Of a stretch of 64,000 nucleotides of DNA, positions 9,362-18,251 are shown one piece after another; position 1 is the first letter of the stretch, and every line of letters starts with the position of its first letter. This DNA comes from Nitrobacter sp047149785 (lineage in GTDB: Bacteria; Pseudomonadota; Alphaproteobacteria; Rhizobiales; Xanthobacteraceae), in the NCBI RefSeq assembly GCF_047149785.1, contig NZ_BAAGBE010000001.1:2542001-2606000 (forward strand), written 5' to 3'. The translations under genes and the position numbers were made by a program. The notes beneath the pieces are model-generated. The model was not told the DNA's origin and did no database searches. It saw only the letters and a program-made list of their open reading frames with translations.

Positions 9362-11134
9362 TCATGCGGATCGACTCGCGGCAGCGGAGGCCAGCATCCG
9401 TTCCAGCGTCTCCAGTCGATCGGCTTCGCGCGGCGGCTTGTCCCAGCGCAACCGGCTGATGCGGGGAAAGCGCATCGCCACGCCGGACCTGTGCCGGGCC
9501 GAACGCTGCAATCCCTCGAAAGCAATTTCCAGCACCAGCCCCCGATCGGGCTCATGCACGACATGGCGCACCGGACCGAAGCTCTCCGTGGTGTTGCGGC
9601 GGACGAACCGGTCGATCCGCAGCAGCTCCTCGTCGGTGAAACCAAAATAGGCCTTGCCGACCGGCACCAGTTGCTCCTCACCGCCCGCCGCTGTCCAGAC
9701 ACCGAAGGTGTAGTCCGAGTAGTAGGACGAGCGCTTGCCGTGGCCACGCTGCGCATACATCAGCACGGCGTCGATGACATGCGGATCGCGCTTCCATTTC
9801 CACCAGAGGCCCTTGGGACGTCCCGGCAGATATGGCGCGTCGCGGCGTTTCAGCATGACGCCCTCGACGGCTGCGGCATCCGCTCCCGCCGCGGCCGGAT
9901 CGGCACGGACCGCCGCGAGTTCATCCCATGTGGCGAACGGCACCTGCGGCGAGAGGTCGATACGCGGATCGTCAAGCGCCGCGATGAAATCAACAAGCCG
10001 CCGCCGCCGATCGTCGAACAGCAACTCGCGCAGATCGTTGTCGCCGTCGTCGAGCAGGTCGTAGGCGCGCAGGTGGATCGGAAACTCCTTCATTAGCCTG
10101 GGCGTCACCGCCTTGCGGTTCAGCCGCTGTTGCAGGACGTTGAACGATTGCACCCGCCCCTCGCGCACCACCAGCAACTCGCCGTCTATCGCGCCGAATA
10201 ATCTCAGCGAGGGCAGCAAATCCGGAAAGCCGCTTGTGATGTCCTCGCCGGTGCGCGAATAGAGCCGCGTCGCAGCATTGCCATGCTCGTCGCGGCCGCC
10301 GACGGCCTGCACGCGAATGCCGTCCCATTTCCACTCGGCGGCGAAATCGGCTGCATCCAGGCGTGCAAAGTCGGCATCCTCGATCGCGTGCGCCAGCATC
10401 ACCGGACGGAACGGCGCGGGAATGCGATTAACCGGCTTGTCGGCGCGGCCCTCGAGCCATGCGAACAGATCGAGATAAGGCGGCGCAAGACCCGGCCAGA
10501 TCAACTCGACATCGTGCGTCTCCTTGCCGCCAAGCGCAGCCGCCGCGGTTTTGGCGAGTCGCGCCGACACGCCGATCCGCATCGCGCCTGTGACGAGTTT
10601 CAAGAGCGCCCAGCGCCCGATTTCGTCCAACTCGTCGAGCCAGCAGGCGAGTTGCGCCGGCAGTTCGGCCTTGCCGAGCGTGCGCAGCGTCGCGACGACT
10701 TCGGTGAGAGTCGGAGGGGACTCTTCACCTCTCCCGCTTGCGGGGGAGGTCGGATCGCGAAGCGAGCCGGGTGGGGGCTTTCTTTGATTGTTTGCTGCTG
10801 CAAGTTGCCTCCTCCCCAACCCTCCCCCGCAAGCGGGAGATGGAGCAGGCTGAGAATCGGGAGTTTGCGGCCACATCAGCGCCACCGTCTCAGAGAGATC
10901 GCCGACGTAATCGTAGGACAGCGCGAACAGCACCGGATCGGTGCGCGCGGCGATCAATTCCCGGATCAACGCGGGCTTGGCGTGCTTGAACGATAATGCG
11001 CCGGTGAGCGCGGCCAGCGCGTAGCCGCGATCCGGGTCCGGCGTCTCGCGGAAGTAGGCCGTGATCAGCCGCAGCTTGTTGTTGCGCCCGGGCTCGTAGG
11101 CGAGACGGTCGAGCAGTTCGGCGAAGCGATTCAT
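9362..11134 (-). CDS. ATP-dependent DNA ligase with a repeat-encoded insert
   Basis: This 590-residue protein seals DNA nicks through a lysyl-AMP intermediate. The nucleotidyltransferase motif I is FAAEWKWDGIRVQ with the adenylated lysine at about K269. Further motifs include SRTGEDIT, GAIDGELLV, EGVMLKRRDAPYLPG and LWWKWKRD. The N-terminal DNA-binding domain is interrupted at about residues 93-138 by a Pro/Gly/Arg-rich segment encoded by a palindromic repeat. The start MNRFAELLDRLAYEPGRNNK overlaps the upstream exonuclease gene by 4 bp, the standard pair for 'cisplatin damage response' ligases. The usual helicase and phosphoesterase partners are not in this window. Confidence 0.93.
   Translation of the reverse strand: MNRFAELLDRLAYEPGRNNKLRLITAYFRETPDPDRGYALAALTGALSFKHAKPALIRELIAARTDPVLFALSYDYVGDLSETVALMWPQTPDSQPAPSPACGGGLGRRQLAAANNQRKPPPGSLRDPTSPASGRGEESPPTLTEVVATLRTLGKAELPAQLACWLDELDEIGRWALLKLVTGAMRIGVSARLAKTAAAALGGKETHDVELIWPGLAPPYLDLFAWLEGRADKPVNRIPAPFRPVMLAHAIEDADFARLDAADFAAEWKWDGIRVQAVGGRDEHGNAATRLYSRTGEDITSGFPDLLPSLRLFGAIDGELLVVREGRVQSFNVLQQRLNRKAVTPRLMKEFPIHLRAYDLLDDGDNDLRELLFDDRRRRLVDFIAALDDPRIDLSPQVPFATWDELAAVRADPAAAGADAAAVEGVMLKRRDAPYLPGRPKGLWWKWKRDPHVIDAVLMYAQRGHGKRSSYYSDYTFGVWTAAGGEEQLVPVGKAYFGFTDEELLRIDRFVRRNTTESFGPVRHVVHEPDRGLVLEIAFEGLQRSARHRSGVAMRFPRISRLRWDKPPREADRLETLERMLASAAASRSA
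10726..10841. repeat. 'cctctcccg...' paired-hairpin repeat inside the ligase gene, copy B
   Basis: The left hairpin arm begins cacctctcccgcttgcggg and the right one ends ccctcccccgcaagcggga, with gaagcgagccgggtggggg in the centre. It is the same two-hairpin element as at 41101 and 44521, where it is intergenic. Here it lies wholly within the ligase reading frame and is translated without a stop as SPACGGGLGRR...PPPGSLRDPTSPASGRGEE. It appears to be an in-frame repeat insertion. Confidence 0.88.
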
Positions 11135-12180
11135 CCGCCGCCCTCTTCGACTGAGGACGTATCCTCCCCGCTGTCCTCGTCGCCGTAGCCGACCAGCGCC
11201 AGCGGGCGCGCGACGAGACCTCGCGTCGTGCACCAATGCACCAGCGCATCTTCCTGGCCGTGCGTGACCCAGATCTCGCCCGCCCCTGTCGCGGCGATGG
11301 TGCGGATCAGGCCATCCCAGTCGGCATGATCCGAGATGACCAGCGGCAATTCGACGCCGCGCTGGCGCGCCCGCGCGCGCAGGCGCATCCAGCCTGACGC
11401 AAACGCCGTCACCGGATCGGGGAAGCGGCGCGTCCAGAGATCCGCGGTGGCCGAAGGCGGCGCCAGCGTGATGGTGCCCGCAAGGTCGGCCTTCTTCATC
11501 CCCTTGACTGGCCGCAGGTCACCAAGTGCGATGCCGCGGCTTTGATAGTACCGCGTAACCTTTTCCATCGCACCGTGCAGATAGATCGGCGCGCCGTAAC
11601 CGGCCTCGCGGATCAGCGCGATCACGCGCTGCGCCTTGCCGAGGGAATAGGCGCCGATCAGATGCGCGCGTTCCGGAAACAGCGCGACCGACGCCAGCAG
11701 CTTGTCCACTTCGGACGCCGCGTCGCCATGACGGAACACCGGCAGGCCGAACGTCGCCTCGGTGATGAAGACATCGCACGGCACCAGCTCGAACGGCGCG
11801 CAGGTCGGATCGCGGACATCCTTGTAATCACCGGACGCGACGATTCGGATAGGACCATGCCTGACCGCGATCTGCGCCGAGCCCAGCACGTGCCCCGCGG
11901 GATGAAGGGCGATCGAAACGTCGCCGAGCCTGATCTCTTCGCCATAGCAAACAGCCTGCGTGGAACCCGCAAAATCATCGCCGTAACGCAGCCGCATGAT
12001 ATCGAGCGTTTCCTGCGTCGCGAGCACCGCGCCGTGACCGGGGCGGGCATGATCGGAATGACCGTGAGTGATGACCGCGCGATCCACGGGACGCACCGGA
12101 TCGACATGGAAGCCGCCAGACCTGCAATATAGCCCGGCAGCGTCAGGCATCAGGATATCTTGCGGACGCATCCCGCGCAT
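11131..12180 (-). CDS. ligase-associated DNA exonuclease, metallo-beta-lactamase fold
   Basis: The 349-residue protein carries the metallo-beta-lactamase signature THGHSDHARPGHG near residue 40, HPAGHVLGSAQI near 94, and SGDYKDVRDPTCAPFE. A beta-CASP-like region includes GAYSLGKAQRV and a late LVISDHADW. This matches the exonucleases encoded next to ATP-dependent ligases in bacterial repair clusters. Its stop overlaps the ligase start by 4 bp, so the two are translationally coupled. An alternative ATG is three codons inside (MRPQDILMPD). Function is inferred from family and context. Confidence 0.9.
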   Translation of the reverse strand: MRGMRPQDILMPDAAGLYCRSGGFHVDPVRPVDRAVITHGHSDHARPGHGAVLATQETLDIMRLRYGDDFAGSTQAVCYGEEIRLGDVSIALHPAGHVLGSAQIAVRHGPIRIVASGDYKDVRDPTCAPFELVPCDVFITEATFGLPVFRHGDAASEVDKLLASVALFPERAHLIGAYSLGKAQRVIALIREAGYGAPIYLHGAMEKVTRYYQSRGIALGDLRPVKGMKKADLAGTITLAPPSATADLWTRRFPDPVTAFASGWMRLRARARQRGVELPLVISDHADWDGLIRTIAATGAGEIWVTHGQEDALVHWCTTRGLVARPLALVGYGDEDSGEDTSSVEEGGG

Positions 12181-12230
12181 ATAAGCAGCCGCCGGAGTCG
12201 TTCGAGTCCAGCCGCTCGATATCGAGACGC

Positions 12231-12260
12231 AAAAAAAAGCCCCGGCCTTGGCCGGGGCTT
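12231..12260 (-). terminator. rho-independent terminator for the Bax-inhibitor gene
   Basis: Read on the minus strand, the stem gccccggcc-aa-ggccggggc is followed by a run of T residues (the eight A's at 12231-12238 on the plus strand). It lies about 22 bp past the stop of the 12283 gene and just upstream of the exonuclease gene, so it should separate the two transcripts. Confidence 0.85.
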
Positions 12261-12282
12261 CGATCGTTCGATCGCGCGATAG

Positions 12283-13098
12283 TTACTCGCGTTGTCCGAG
12301 CAACTGCAGGAGCAGCGTGAACAGGTTGATGAAGTTCAGGTAGAGCGACAGCGCTCCGGTGATCGCCGCGCGTTCCGCGATCTCGCCACCCTGTGAAGCG
12401 TAGCCGTAGATATAGTCGTTCTTCAGCCGCTGGGTGTCGTAGGCGGTCAGGCCCGCGAACACCAGCACACCGATCACGGAGATAACGAAGCCCATGGCTC
12501 CATTGGCCAGGAACAGGTTAACAAGGCTCGCAATGATGATGCCGAACAGGCCCATCATCAGGAACGAGCCCATGCCGGTCATGTCACGCTTGGTGGTGTA
12601 GCCGAACAGGCTCAGCGCGCCGAACGAGGCCGCGGTGATGAAGAACACCCGCACGATCGAGGTGTGGGTGAAGACCAGAAAGATCGACGACAGCGACACG
12701 CCCATCAGCGCCGAGAACGCCCAGAACAGCATCTGCGCGGTCGCGGGCTTGAGGCGGTTGATGCCGAACGAAATCACGAACACCATCGCCAACGGCGCGA
12801 GCATGAACACCCACTTCAAGGGGCTGACGAACAATGCAACGCCAAACGGCGTCAGGTATTGTCCGCCTCTCAGCGCGATTGAAGCGCCTGTCGCCGACTT
12901 GGCCGCAAGGGAAGCGTCGCCGGTCACGGCGAACATATACACGCCGAGCGCGGCCAGGCCGGTGATGGCGAGGCCGATCGACATGTAGTTGTAGATCTTG
13001 AGCATATAGGACCGAAGACCGGCATCGACGGCCGCTGTATCAACGCGCCCGGCGGCCCGGCCAAACGGAGAGGCATAATTTCGGTCTAAGTCCGGCAT
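12283..13098 (-). CDS. Bax inhibitor-1 / YccA family membrane protein
   Basis: The 271-residue integral inner-membrane protein has seven hydrophobic segments. The first is in YNYMSIGLAITGLAALGVYM (about 37-56), and the series ends in a C-terminal stretch SLYLNFINLFTLLLQLLGQ. The motif GVLVFAGLTAYDTQRLK and the final helix are diagnostic of the UPF0005/BI-1 family, related to YbhL and YccA, which interacts with FtsH in E. coli. The N-terminal 30 residues are polar. It is a single-gene unit with its own terminator and a 307 bp upstream region. Biochemical role in this organism is unknown. Confidence 0.93.
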   Translation of the reverse strand: MPDLDRNYASPFGRAAGRVDTAAVDAGLRSYMLKIYNYMSIGLAITGLAALGVYMFAVTGDASLAAKSATGASIALRGGQYLTPFGVALFVSPLKWVFMLAPLAMVFVISFGINRLKPATAQMLFWAFSALMGVSLSSIFLVFTHTSIVRVFFITAASFGALSLFGYTTKRDMTGMGSFLMMGLFGIIIASLVNLFLANGAMGFVISVIGVLVFAGLTAYDTQRLKNDYIYGYASQGGEIAERAAITGALSLYLNFINLFTLLLQLLGQRE

Positions 13099-13405
13099 GG
13101 TCGAATTCCCGTGGTTGTCTGGCGCCGCAACTTACGCGCCAGTTCGAATTCTGTCTCGGATAGGTCAGCCCGCTATATTAATTTTTGGTCATCAGGGCCT
13201 GTCATCCGACCCAAGCTGTATGTGGGAAACTAGCACAATCGGCGCAAGCTTCCATGCGCGGCTGAATGTCGCCCTCAGGACCGGGATCGGCCTCTTCCGC
13301 AAAAGACCGATGCGCCAAAAACGCCCGGTCCGCAAGAGGATCCGTCGTCCCGCCCGGCATGGCGAATATCATGGATCCCATTGCCGTGACGCCTGCTACA
13401 TATTG
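13099..13405. other. intergenic region upstream of the Bax-inhibitor gene
   Basis: Between the start of the Bax-inhibitor gene and the 3' end of the ABC permease gene there is no supported gene. A locally AT-rich patch (ctatattaatttttggtcat, 13172-13191) may belong to the promoter of the minus-strand gene. No convincing repeat or terminator was seen. Confidence 0.5.
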
Positions 13406-15949
13406 TCATAAATGACGTAACACCGAAGCCGGCTTCCGGTTGAGCGCCATCAGCGTGCCGGCCAGCCCGAGTCCGACCGTGACGAGCAGTGCGGCGCCGA
13501 CCACCGTCGCCGCGCTGCCCGCCTGCCATTCGAACCCAAGTGTCATCAGCCGCGTCACAATCAGCCACGCGGCGACCGAGCCGGCGGCCACGCCGAACAC
13601 GGCCGTAGCCGCGCCGATCATCAAATACTCCAGGGTGTAGGCGCCAAGCAGTCGCAACCGGGTGGCGCCGAGGGTTTTGAGGATCACCGCGTCGTACACG
13701 CGATGGCGATGCCCCGCGGCCAGCGCGCCGCCGAGCACGAAAAGAGCCGAGATCAGGGTCACGGAGCTGGCGCCGCGGATCGCCACGACCAGGTTGGCGA
13801 CGACGGCGCCGATGGTTTCCAGGGCCTCGCGGACCCGCACGCTCGTCACCATCGGGAATGCACCAGCAACGGCCTTGATGATGGCGGTGTCCTCGGCGGC
13901 GCTATCATGCACCTCGGTCAGGGTTGCGATATGGGTATGCGGCGCACCGCGAAAGGCATTGGGCGAAAACACCAGGACGAAATTGATGCCGAGGCTCTGC
14001 CAGTCCACGCTGCGCATGTTGCTGATGGTGGCCGTGATATCACGGCCGAGGACATTCACGACGACGGTATCGCCGAGCTTGAGCCCGAGGCCGTCGGCAA
14101 GCTTCTTCTCGAACGACACCAGCGGCGGCCCGTCATAATCCGGCCCCCACCATCGGCCTTCCACCACTTTCGACCCCTTCGGGACGTCACCGGTATAGGT
14201 CAGGCCGCGGTCGCTCTGCAGCACCCATTCGGCTTCGTGCGAGGGTTTCAGATCTTCGGCCTTGACGCCACGCGCCGCGACGATGCGCCCGCGCAGCATC
14301 GGAACGTCTTCCACCGTCGCCCGCGGAACCTGCTGCTTGAGAAACGCGGTGAACCGGTCCGACACCGACGAGGGAATATCGATGAAATAGAACGACGGCG
14401 CACGCTCCGGCAATGCGGCCAGGAACTGCCTCCGCAGATTGCCGTCGATCTGGGTAATCGTGACCAGCACGGCAAGGCCAAGGCCGAGCGAAAGCACCAC
14501 CGACGGCGTCAGCGTTCCCGGGCGATGGATGTTCGAGACCGCAAGCCGCACCATGGTGACTCGCGATCGCGGCAGCCTTCGCGCCAGCGCCATCACGGCG
14601 GAGGCAACGCCGCGCAACACCACGAACACCGCCGCGGACGACGCTACGAACACCACGGCCACGCGCTTGTCGTAGGCAAGGCCGATGGCGATCCCGGCCA
14701 AAAGCGCGATCAGGAGCGCCATCCAGACCAGATAGCGGGTCTGCGGCCGATAAACTTCATTTGCGACGGTGTCGCGAAATAGCGCCGCGACCGGAATGTC
14801 ATGAACCCGCGCCAACGGCCACATGCAGAAGGCCAGCGCCGTCAACAAGCCGTATACGACTGATAACGCCAATGCCTCGGGATGCAGCGCCGGCACGACC
14901 GGTAACGGCAGGAGATGACCGAAGACGCCGACGATGATGAAGGGCAGCGCCGCGCCGACCGCCAGACCGGCGAGCGATCCGAGAGCGGCCAGCACCATGA
15001 CCTGCGCCAGATAGATCGCAAACACATCGCGTCCGGTCGCGCCCAGCGCCTTGAACGATGCGATGACATCGCGGCGGCGGTCGATGTGGCTCTTGACGGC
15101 ATTTCCGACGCCGACACCCCCCACCAGCAAGGCGGCGAGCCCGACCAGCGTCAGGTACTGGGTGAACCGCGAGATGGTTCGCTCGAGTTGTGGCGAGGCG
15201 TTGTTGCGGTTGCGGATGTTCCAGCCTGCCTCCGGCAGCGCCGCGCGCGCATCCGCGGCCAGCGCGGCCGCCGCTTTGTCGTCCGCGCCGTTGCCGGCAA
15301 GCCGCACCCGGTAAATCCAGCGCACCAGACTGCCGGGCTGCAGCAAGCCGGTGGCGCGCAGGCCATCGATGCTGGTGAGAAAGCGTGGGCCGAACCCCAA
15401 ACCGCCGATGAGTTTGTCCGGCTCGGCGTCGACCGCGCTGCGGATTTCAAAGGTCGCGCTGCCGACCGTGACGCGATCGCCGACCTTGAGATCAAGCCGC
15501 GCCAGCAGCGTCGGGGCGACAGCCGCGCCGAACACGCCGTCCCGCTCAATGAACAGATCGGCCATCGGGACGTTCGGCGCCAGCGTCAGCGCGCCGAGCA
15601 TGGGATAGGCGCGATCGACCGCCTTGAGTTCGACCAGCGCCGGCGTGCCGTTTGGCGCGCGCGCCATCGCGCGCAACATCGCAGCCACCGAGACCGTTCC
15701 TCGCGCGCGAAGGAATGCGATCTCGTCAGGCTTCGCCTCGCGCTGCATCAGCGAAAACACGACGTCGCCCCCGAGCAGCGTGCGGCCCTCGCGCGCCAAC
15801 CCCTCCGAGAGACTCGACGCCACCGAGCCGACCCCGGCAATCGCCATGACGCCGAGCGCGATGCAGGCGATGAAGACGTAGAAACCGCGCAAGCCGCTGC
15901 GCAATTCGCGCAACGCCAGCCGAAGGGGAAGAAACGGCGTGCGACCCAT
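13406..15949 (-). CDS. ABC transporter permease, FtsX/YbbP type
   Basis: This 847-residue permease is a large FtsX-domain protein like E. coli YbbP. It has an N-terminal membrane helix (GFYVFIACIALGVMAIAGVG, about 22-41), a long periplasmic domain, and a first FtsX block near 270-400 with FKALGATGRDVFAIYLAQVM. A second periplasmic domain follows, then a C-terminal FtsX block with LKTLGATRLRLLGAYTLEYL. These permeases, with a YbbA ATPase, are thought to act mechanically on envelope proteins or lipids. The cognate ATPase gene lies 152 bp upstream on the same strand, across a repeat. Confidence 0.93.
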   Translation of the reverse strand: MGRTPFLPLRLALRELRSGLRGFYVFIACIALGVMAIAGVGSVASSLSEGLAREGRTLLGGDVVFSLMQREAKPDEIAFLRARGTVSVAAMLRAMARAPNGTPALVELKAVDRAYPMLGALTLAPNVPMADLFIERDGVFGAAVAPTLLARLDLKVGDRVTVGSATFEIRSAVDAEPDKLIGGLGFGPRFLTSIDGLRATGLLQPGSLVRWIYRVRLAGNGADDKAAAALAADARAALPEAGWNIRNRNNASPQLERTISRFTQYLTLVGLAALLVGGVGVGNAVKSHIDRRRDVIASFKALGATGRDVFAIYLAQVMVLAALGSLAGLAVGAALPFIIVGVFGHLLPLPVVPALHPEALALSVVYGLLTALAFCMWPLARVHDIPVAALFRDTVANEVYRPQTRYLVWMALLIALLAGIAIGLAYDKRVAVVFVASSAAVFVVLRGVASAVMALARRLPRSRVTMVRLAVSNIHRPGTLTPSVVLSLGLGLAVLVTITQIDGNLRRQFLAALPERAPSFYFIDIPSSVSDRFTAFLKQQVPRATVEDVPMLRGRIVAARGVKAEDLKPSHEAEWVLQSDRGLTYTGDVPKGSKVVEGRWWGPDYDGPPLVSFEKKLADGLGLKLGDTVVVNVLGRDITATISNMRSVDWQSLGINFVLVFSPNAFRGAPHTHIATLTEVHDSAAEDTAIIKAVAGAFPMVTSVRVREALETIGAVVANLVVAIRGASSVTLISALFVLGGALAAGHRHRVYDAVILKTLGATRLRLLGAYTLEYLMIGAATAVFGVAAGSVAAWLIVTRLMTLGFEWQAGSAATVVGAALLVTVGLGLAGTLMALNRKPASVLRHL

Positions 15950-15956
15950 CTACGTC

Positions 15957-16030
15957 TGCTTCGTCATTCCGGTGCGCGCCGGAGGTGCGCACCCGGAATC
16001 CATGAACACACGCCGCCGGGCGGCTGGTTT
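15957..16030. repeat. 'cgtcattccggtgcgcgc' repeat between ABC genes
   Basis: The sequence tcgtcattccggtgcgcgcc-ggag-gtgcgcacccggaatccatg forms a strong imperfect hairpin between the YbbP-type permease start and the ATPase stop. It is followed by a GC-rich tail. The 'cgtcattccgg' opening is shared with 32654. It interrupts what would otherwise be a tight two-gene operon. Confidence 0.6.
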
Positions 16031-16101
16031 CCGTGTTCGCGGCCTTTTGGCCGCGCCCCCGAATAACGGGTGATTTGCGCTGCGGAACAACGGATGATGA
16101 G

Positions 16102-16824
16102 TCATCGAGCCGCTCCGTCGATGCGCCCCGAGCGCAGCCGGACCACGCGGTCGCAGCGTTGGGCGAGCGCGTTGTCGTGGGTGACCAGCACCAGTGTCAT
16201 GCCGCACTCGGCATGTTTGGTGAAAAGCAGATCGACGATCTGCCGGCCGGTCGCCTCGTCCAGATTGCCGGTCGGCTCGTCGGCGACGAGGATGGCCGGA
16301 TCCGGCGCGAACGCCCGCGCCAGCGCCACCCGCTGCTGCTCGCCGCCGGACAATTGTGCCGGATAATGATGCAGCCGCTCGCCGAGACCCACCGCCTCCA
16401 GTTCGCGCGCCGCGCGCGCCGATGCATTCGGAGCACCCGCAAGTTCGAGGGGCACCGCGACGTTCTCGAGCGCCGTCATGGTCGGGATCAGATGAAACGA
16501 CTGGAACACGATGCCGACGTGACGGCCGCGAAATCGCGCAAGCGCATCCTCGTCGAGAGCATTGAATCGGGTGCCGTCGACCACCACCTCTCCGCTGTCA
16601 GGACGTTCAAGCCCGGCCATCACCATGAGCAGCGTCGATTTGCCCGACCCCGACGGGCCGATCAGACCGACAGCTTCGGCGCGGCCAACGCGGAGATTGA
16701 TGTCCTTGAGGATGTGGACCCGCGCCGCGCCGCTGCCGAGCGTGAGATTGACATTGGCGATAACGATGGCATCGGGAGCTTCGGAATAACCGGCCGGAGA
16801 CGAGCGTTCGATGAGACTGTCCAT
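16102..16824 (-). CDS. ABC transporter ATP-binding protein, YbbA type
   Basis: The 240-residue ATPase pairs with the YbbP-type permease. It shows Walker A GPSGSGKSTLL, the Q-loop in IVFQSFHLIPTMTALEN, the ABC signature LSGGEQQRVALARA, Walker B ILVADEPTGNLDEATG, and the H-loop LVTHDNALA. The start MDSLIERSSPAG was chosen because the longer open frame would run into the divergent tesA gene. The ybbA/tesA start codons face each other about 50 bp apart, the same ybbA-ybbP / tesA divergon as in E. coli. Confidence 0.93.
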   Translation of the reverse strand: MDSLIERSSPAGYSEAPDAIVIANVNLTLGSGAARVHILKDINLRVGRAEAVGLIGPSGSGKSTLLMVMAGLERPDSGEVVVDGTRFNALDEDALARFRGRHVGIVFQSFHLIPTMTALENVAVPLELAGAPNASARAARELEAVGLGERLHHYPAQLSGGEQQRVALARAFAPDPAILVADEPTGNLDEATGRQIVDLLFTKHAECGMTLVLVTHDNALAQRCDRVVRLRSGRIDGAAR

Positions 16825-16873
16825 GCGAAAGTCATATGGGGCTTCCTTCCCGGCAGTCGAGTGGTTGAAGCGC

Positions 16874-17509
16874 ATGTTTATGTGGCTGGCGCTGAGCGTG
16901 CTGTTCGCGACATCCGCATTCGCGCAGCCCCCCTCCGCCGGCCCGATCAAGCTCGTCGTGCTCGGCGACTCCTTGAGTGCCGGCCTCGGACTTCCAGCCG
17001 CCGCCGCATTTCCCGCGCAATTGGAAAAGGCATTGCAAAACAAGGGGCTGAACGTCGCGATCGACAATGCCGGCGTTTCCGGCGACACCGCCTCCGGCGG
17101 TCTCGACCGGCTCGACTGGTCGGTGCCTGCCGGCACCCAGGGCGTGATTCTCGAACTGGGCGCAAACGATGCGCTCCGCGGCCTCGATCCCAAGGTGACG
17201 CGCGCCGCACTGGACAACATCCTGAGGCGGCTGAAGGCGCGCGGTGTCGCGGTCCTGTTGTGCGGGATGCTCGCGCCGCCGAATTACGGCGCCGAATATG
17301 CCGCGCAATTCAATGCGATCTTTCCCGATCTCGCCAAGGCACACGACGTGCCGCTTTATCCGTTTTTCCTCGACGGCGTCGCGGCCAACACCAAGCTCAA
17401 TCAGGCCGACGGCATGCATCCGACCGCCGACGGCGTAGCGGTGATCGTGAAGAACATCATGCCGACGGTTGAGTCCTTTGTCCGCGGCATCGCCGAGCAG
17501 AAGAAGTGA
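16874..17509 (+). CDS. tesA: periplasmic arylesterase / lysophospholipase, GDSL family
   Basis: The 211-residue product begins with a signal peptide (MFMWLALSVLFATSAFAQ) with cleavage likely after AFAQ. The mature enzyme has SGNH-hydrolase block I LVVLGDSLSAGLGL (nucleophile Ser), a GVSGDTASGG block II, block III ELGANDALRG and block V QADGMHPTADG with the catalytic Asp and His. It should hydrolyse acyl esters in the periplasm. The start was placed at the ATG opening the signal sequence. Upstream in-frame ATGs at 16811 and 16823 overlap the start region of the divergent ATPase gene. Confidence 0.92.
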   Translation: MFMWLALSVLFATSAFAQPPSAGPIKLVVLGDSLSAGLGLPAAAAFPAQLEKALQNKGLNVAIDNAGVSGDTASGGLDRLDWSVPAGTQGVILELGANDALRGLDPKVTRAALDNILRRLKARGVAVLLCGMLAPPNYGAEYAAQFNAIFPDLAKAHDVPLYPFFLDGVAANTKLNQADGMHPTADGVAVIVKNIMPTVESFVRGIAEQKK

Positions 17510-17642
17510 GAAACCGCATGCTTCGCACCATCACAGAACTGCGATAAAAACGGATATCGGCGATTCGCCGCCGAATTGGTTTCGAGCCTCGCTTTTCGCC
17601 ACGCGACTTTCGGAACCGGGTCTCAGCATCGAGGGTGTCGCG

Positions 17643-18179
17643 ATGCCGCGTTTGTTCACCGGGCTGGAGATACCGCCCGACGTCTCCCGCACACTGTCCG
17701 GTTTGCGCGGCGGTCTGCCGGGCGCCCGCTGGATCGATCCCGAAAATTACCATCTCACGCTGCGCTTCATCGGCGATATCGACGGCGCATCCGCCAACGA
17801 GATCGCGTCGGTGCTGCTGCGGGTCAATCGCAAGCCATTCGAGGTGACGCTGCGCGGGCTGTCCAGTTTCGGCGGCAAGAAACCGCGCGCCGTCGTCGCT
17901 TCGGTGGAGCCGAGCGGGCCGCTGGTCGAATTGCAGGCCGAACTCGAACGGCTGATCCAACGCTGCGGGCTCGATCCCGAGAGCCGCAAGTTCACGCCTC
18001 ACGTGACGCTCGCGCGGCTGCGCGACGCATCCAACCATGACGTCGCGAACTATCTGTCGGTGCGGGGTTATTTTCCGTCCAAAGTCTTCACCGCCGAGCG
18101 TTTCGTGCTGTTCTCCTCGCGCGCCTCGGTCGGCGGCGGACCCTATGTGGTGGAGGATGCCTACGCGCTCAGCCCGTAA
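17643..18179 (+). CDS. thpR: RNA 2',3'-cyclic phosphodiesterase (2H family)
   Basis: The 178-residue protein is a 2H phosphoesterase of the ThpR/LigT group, which opens 2',3'-cyclic phosphates on RNA. The two HxT motifs are HLTLRFIG (H37) and PHVTLARL (H120). The opening MPRLFTGLEIPPDVSRTL is typical. An upstream in-frame ATG at 17469 would overlap tesA and add 58 unrelated residues, so the later start was taken. It is followed by zapE after 72 bp on the same strand. Confidence 0.92.
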   Translation: MPRLFTGLEIPPDVSRTLSGLRGGLPGARWIDPENYHLTLRFIGDIDGASANEIASVLLRVNRKPFEVTLRGLSSFGGKKPRAVVASVEPSGPLVELQAELERLIQRCGLDPESRKFTPHVTLARLRDASNHDVANYLSVRGYFPSKVFTAERFVLFSSRASVGGGPYVVEDAYALSP

Positions 18180-18251
18180 CCATCCGACCTGCAAGTTCTT
18201 CAACCAATTCACGGCTTGCATTTCGGCTGATATGGAGTCGTAAGCTGTCTG

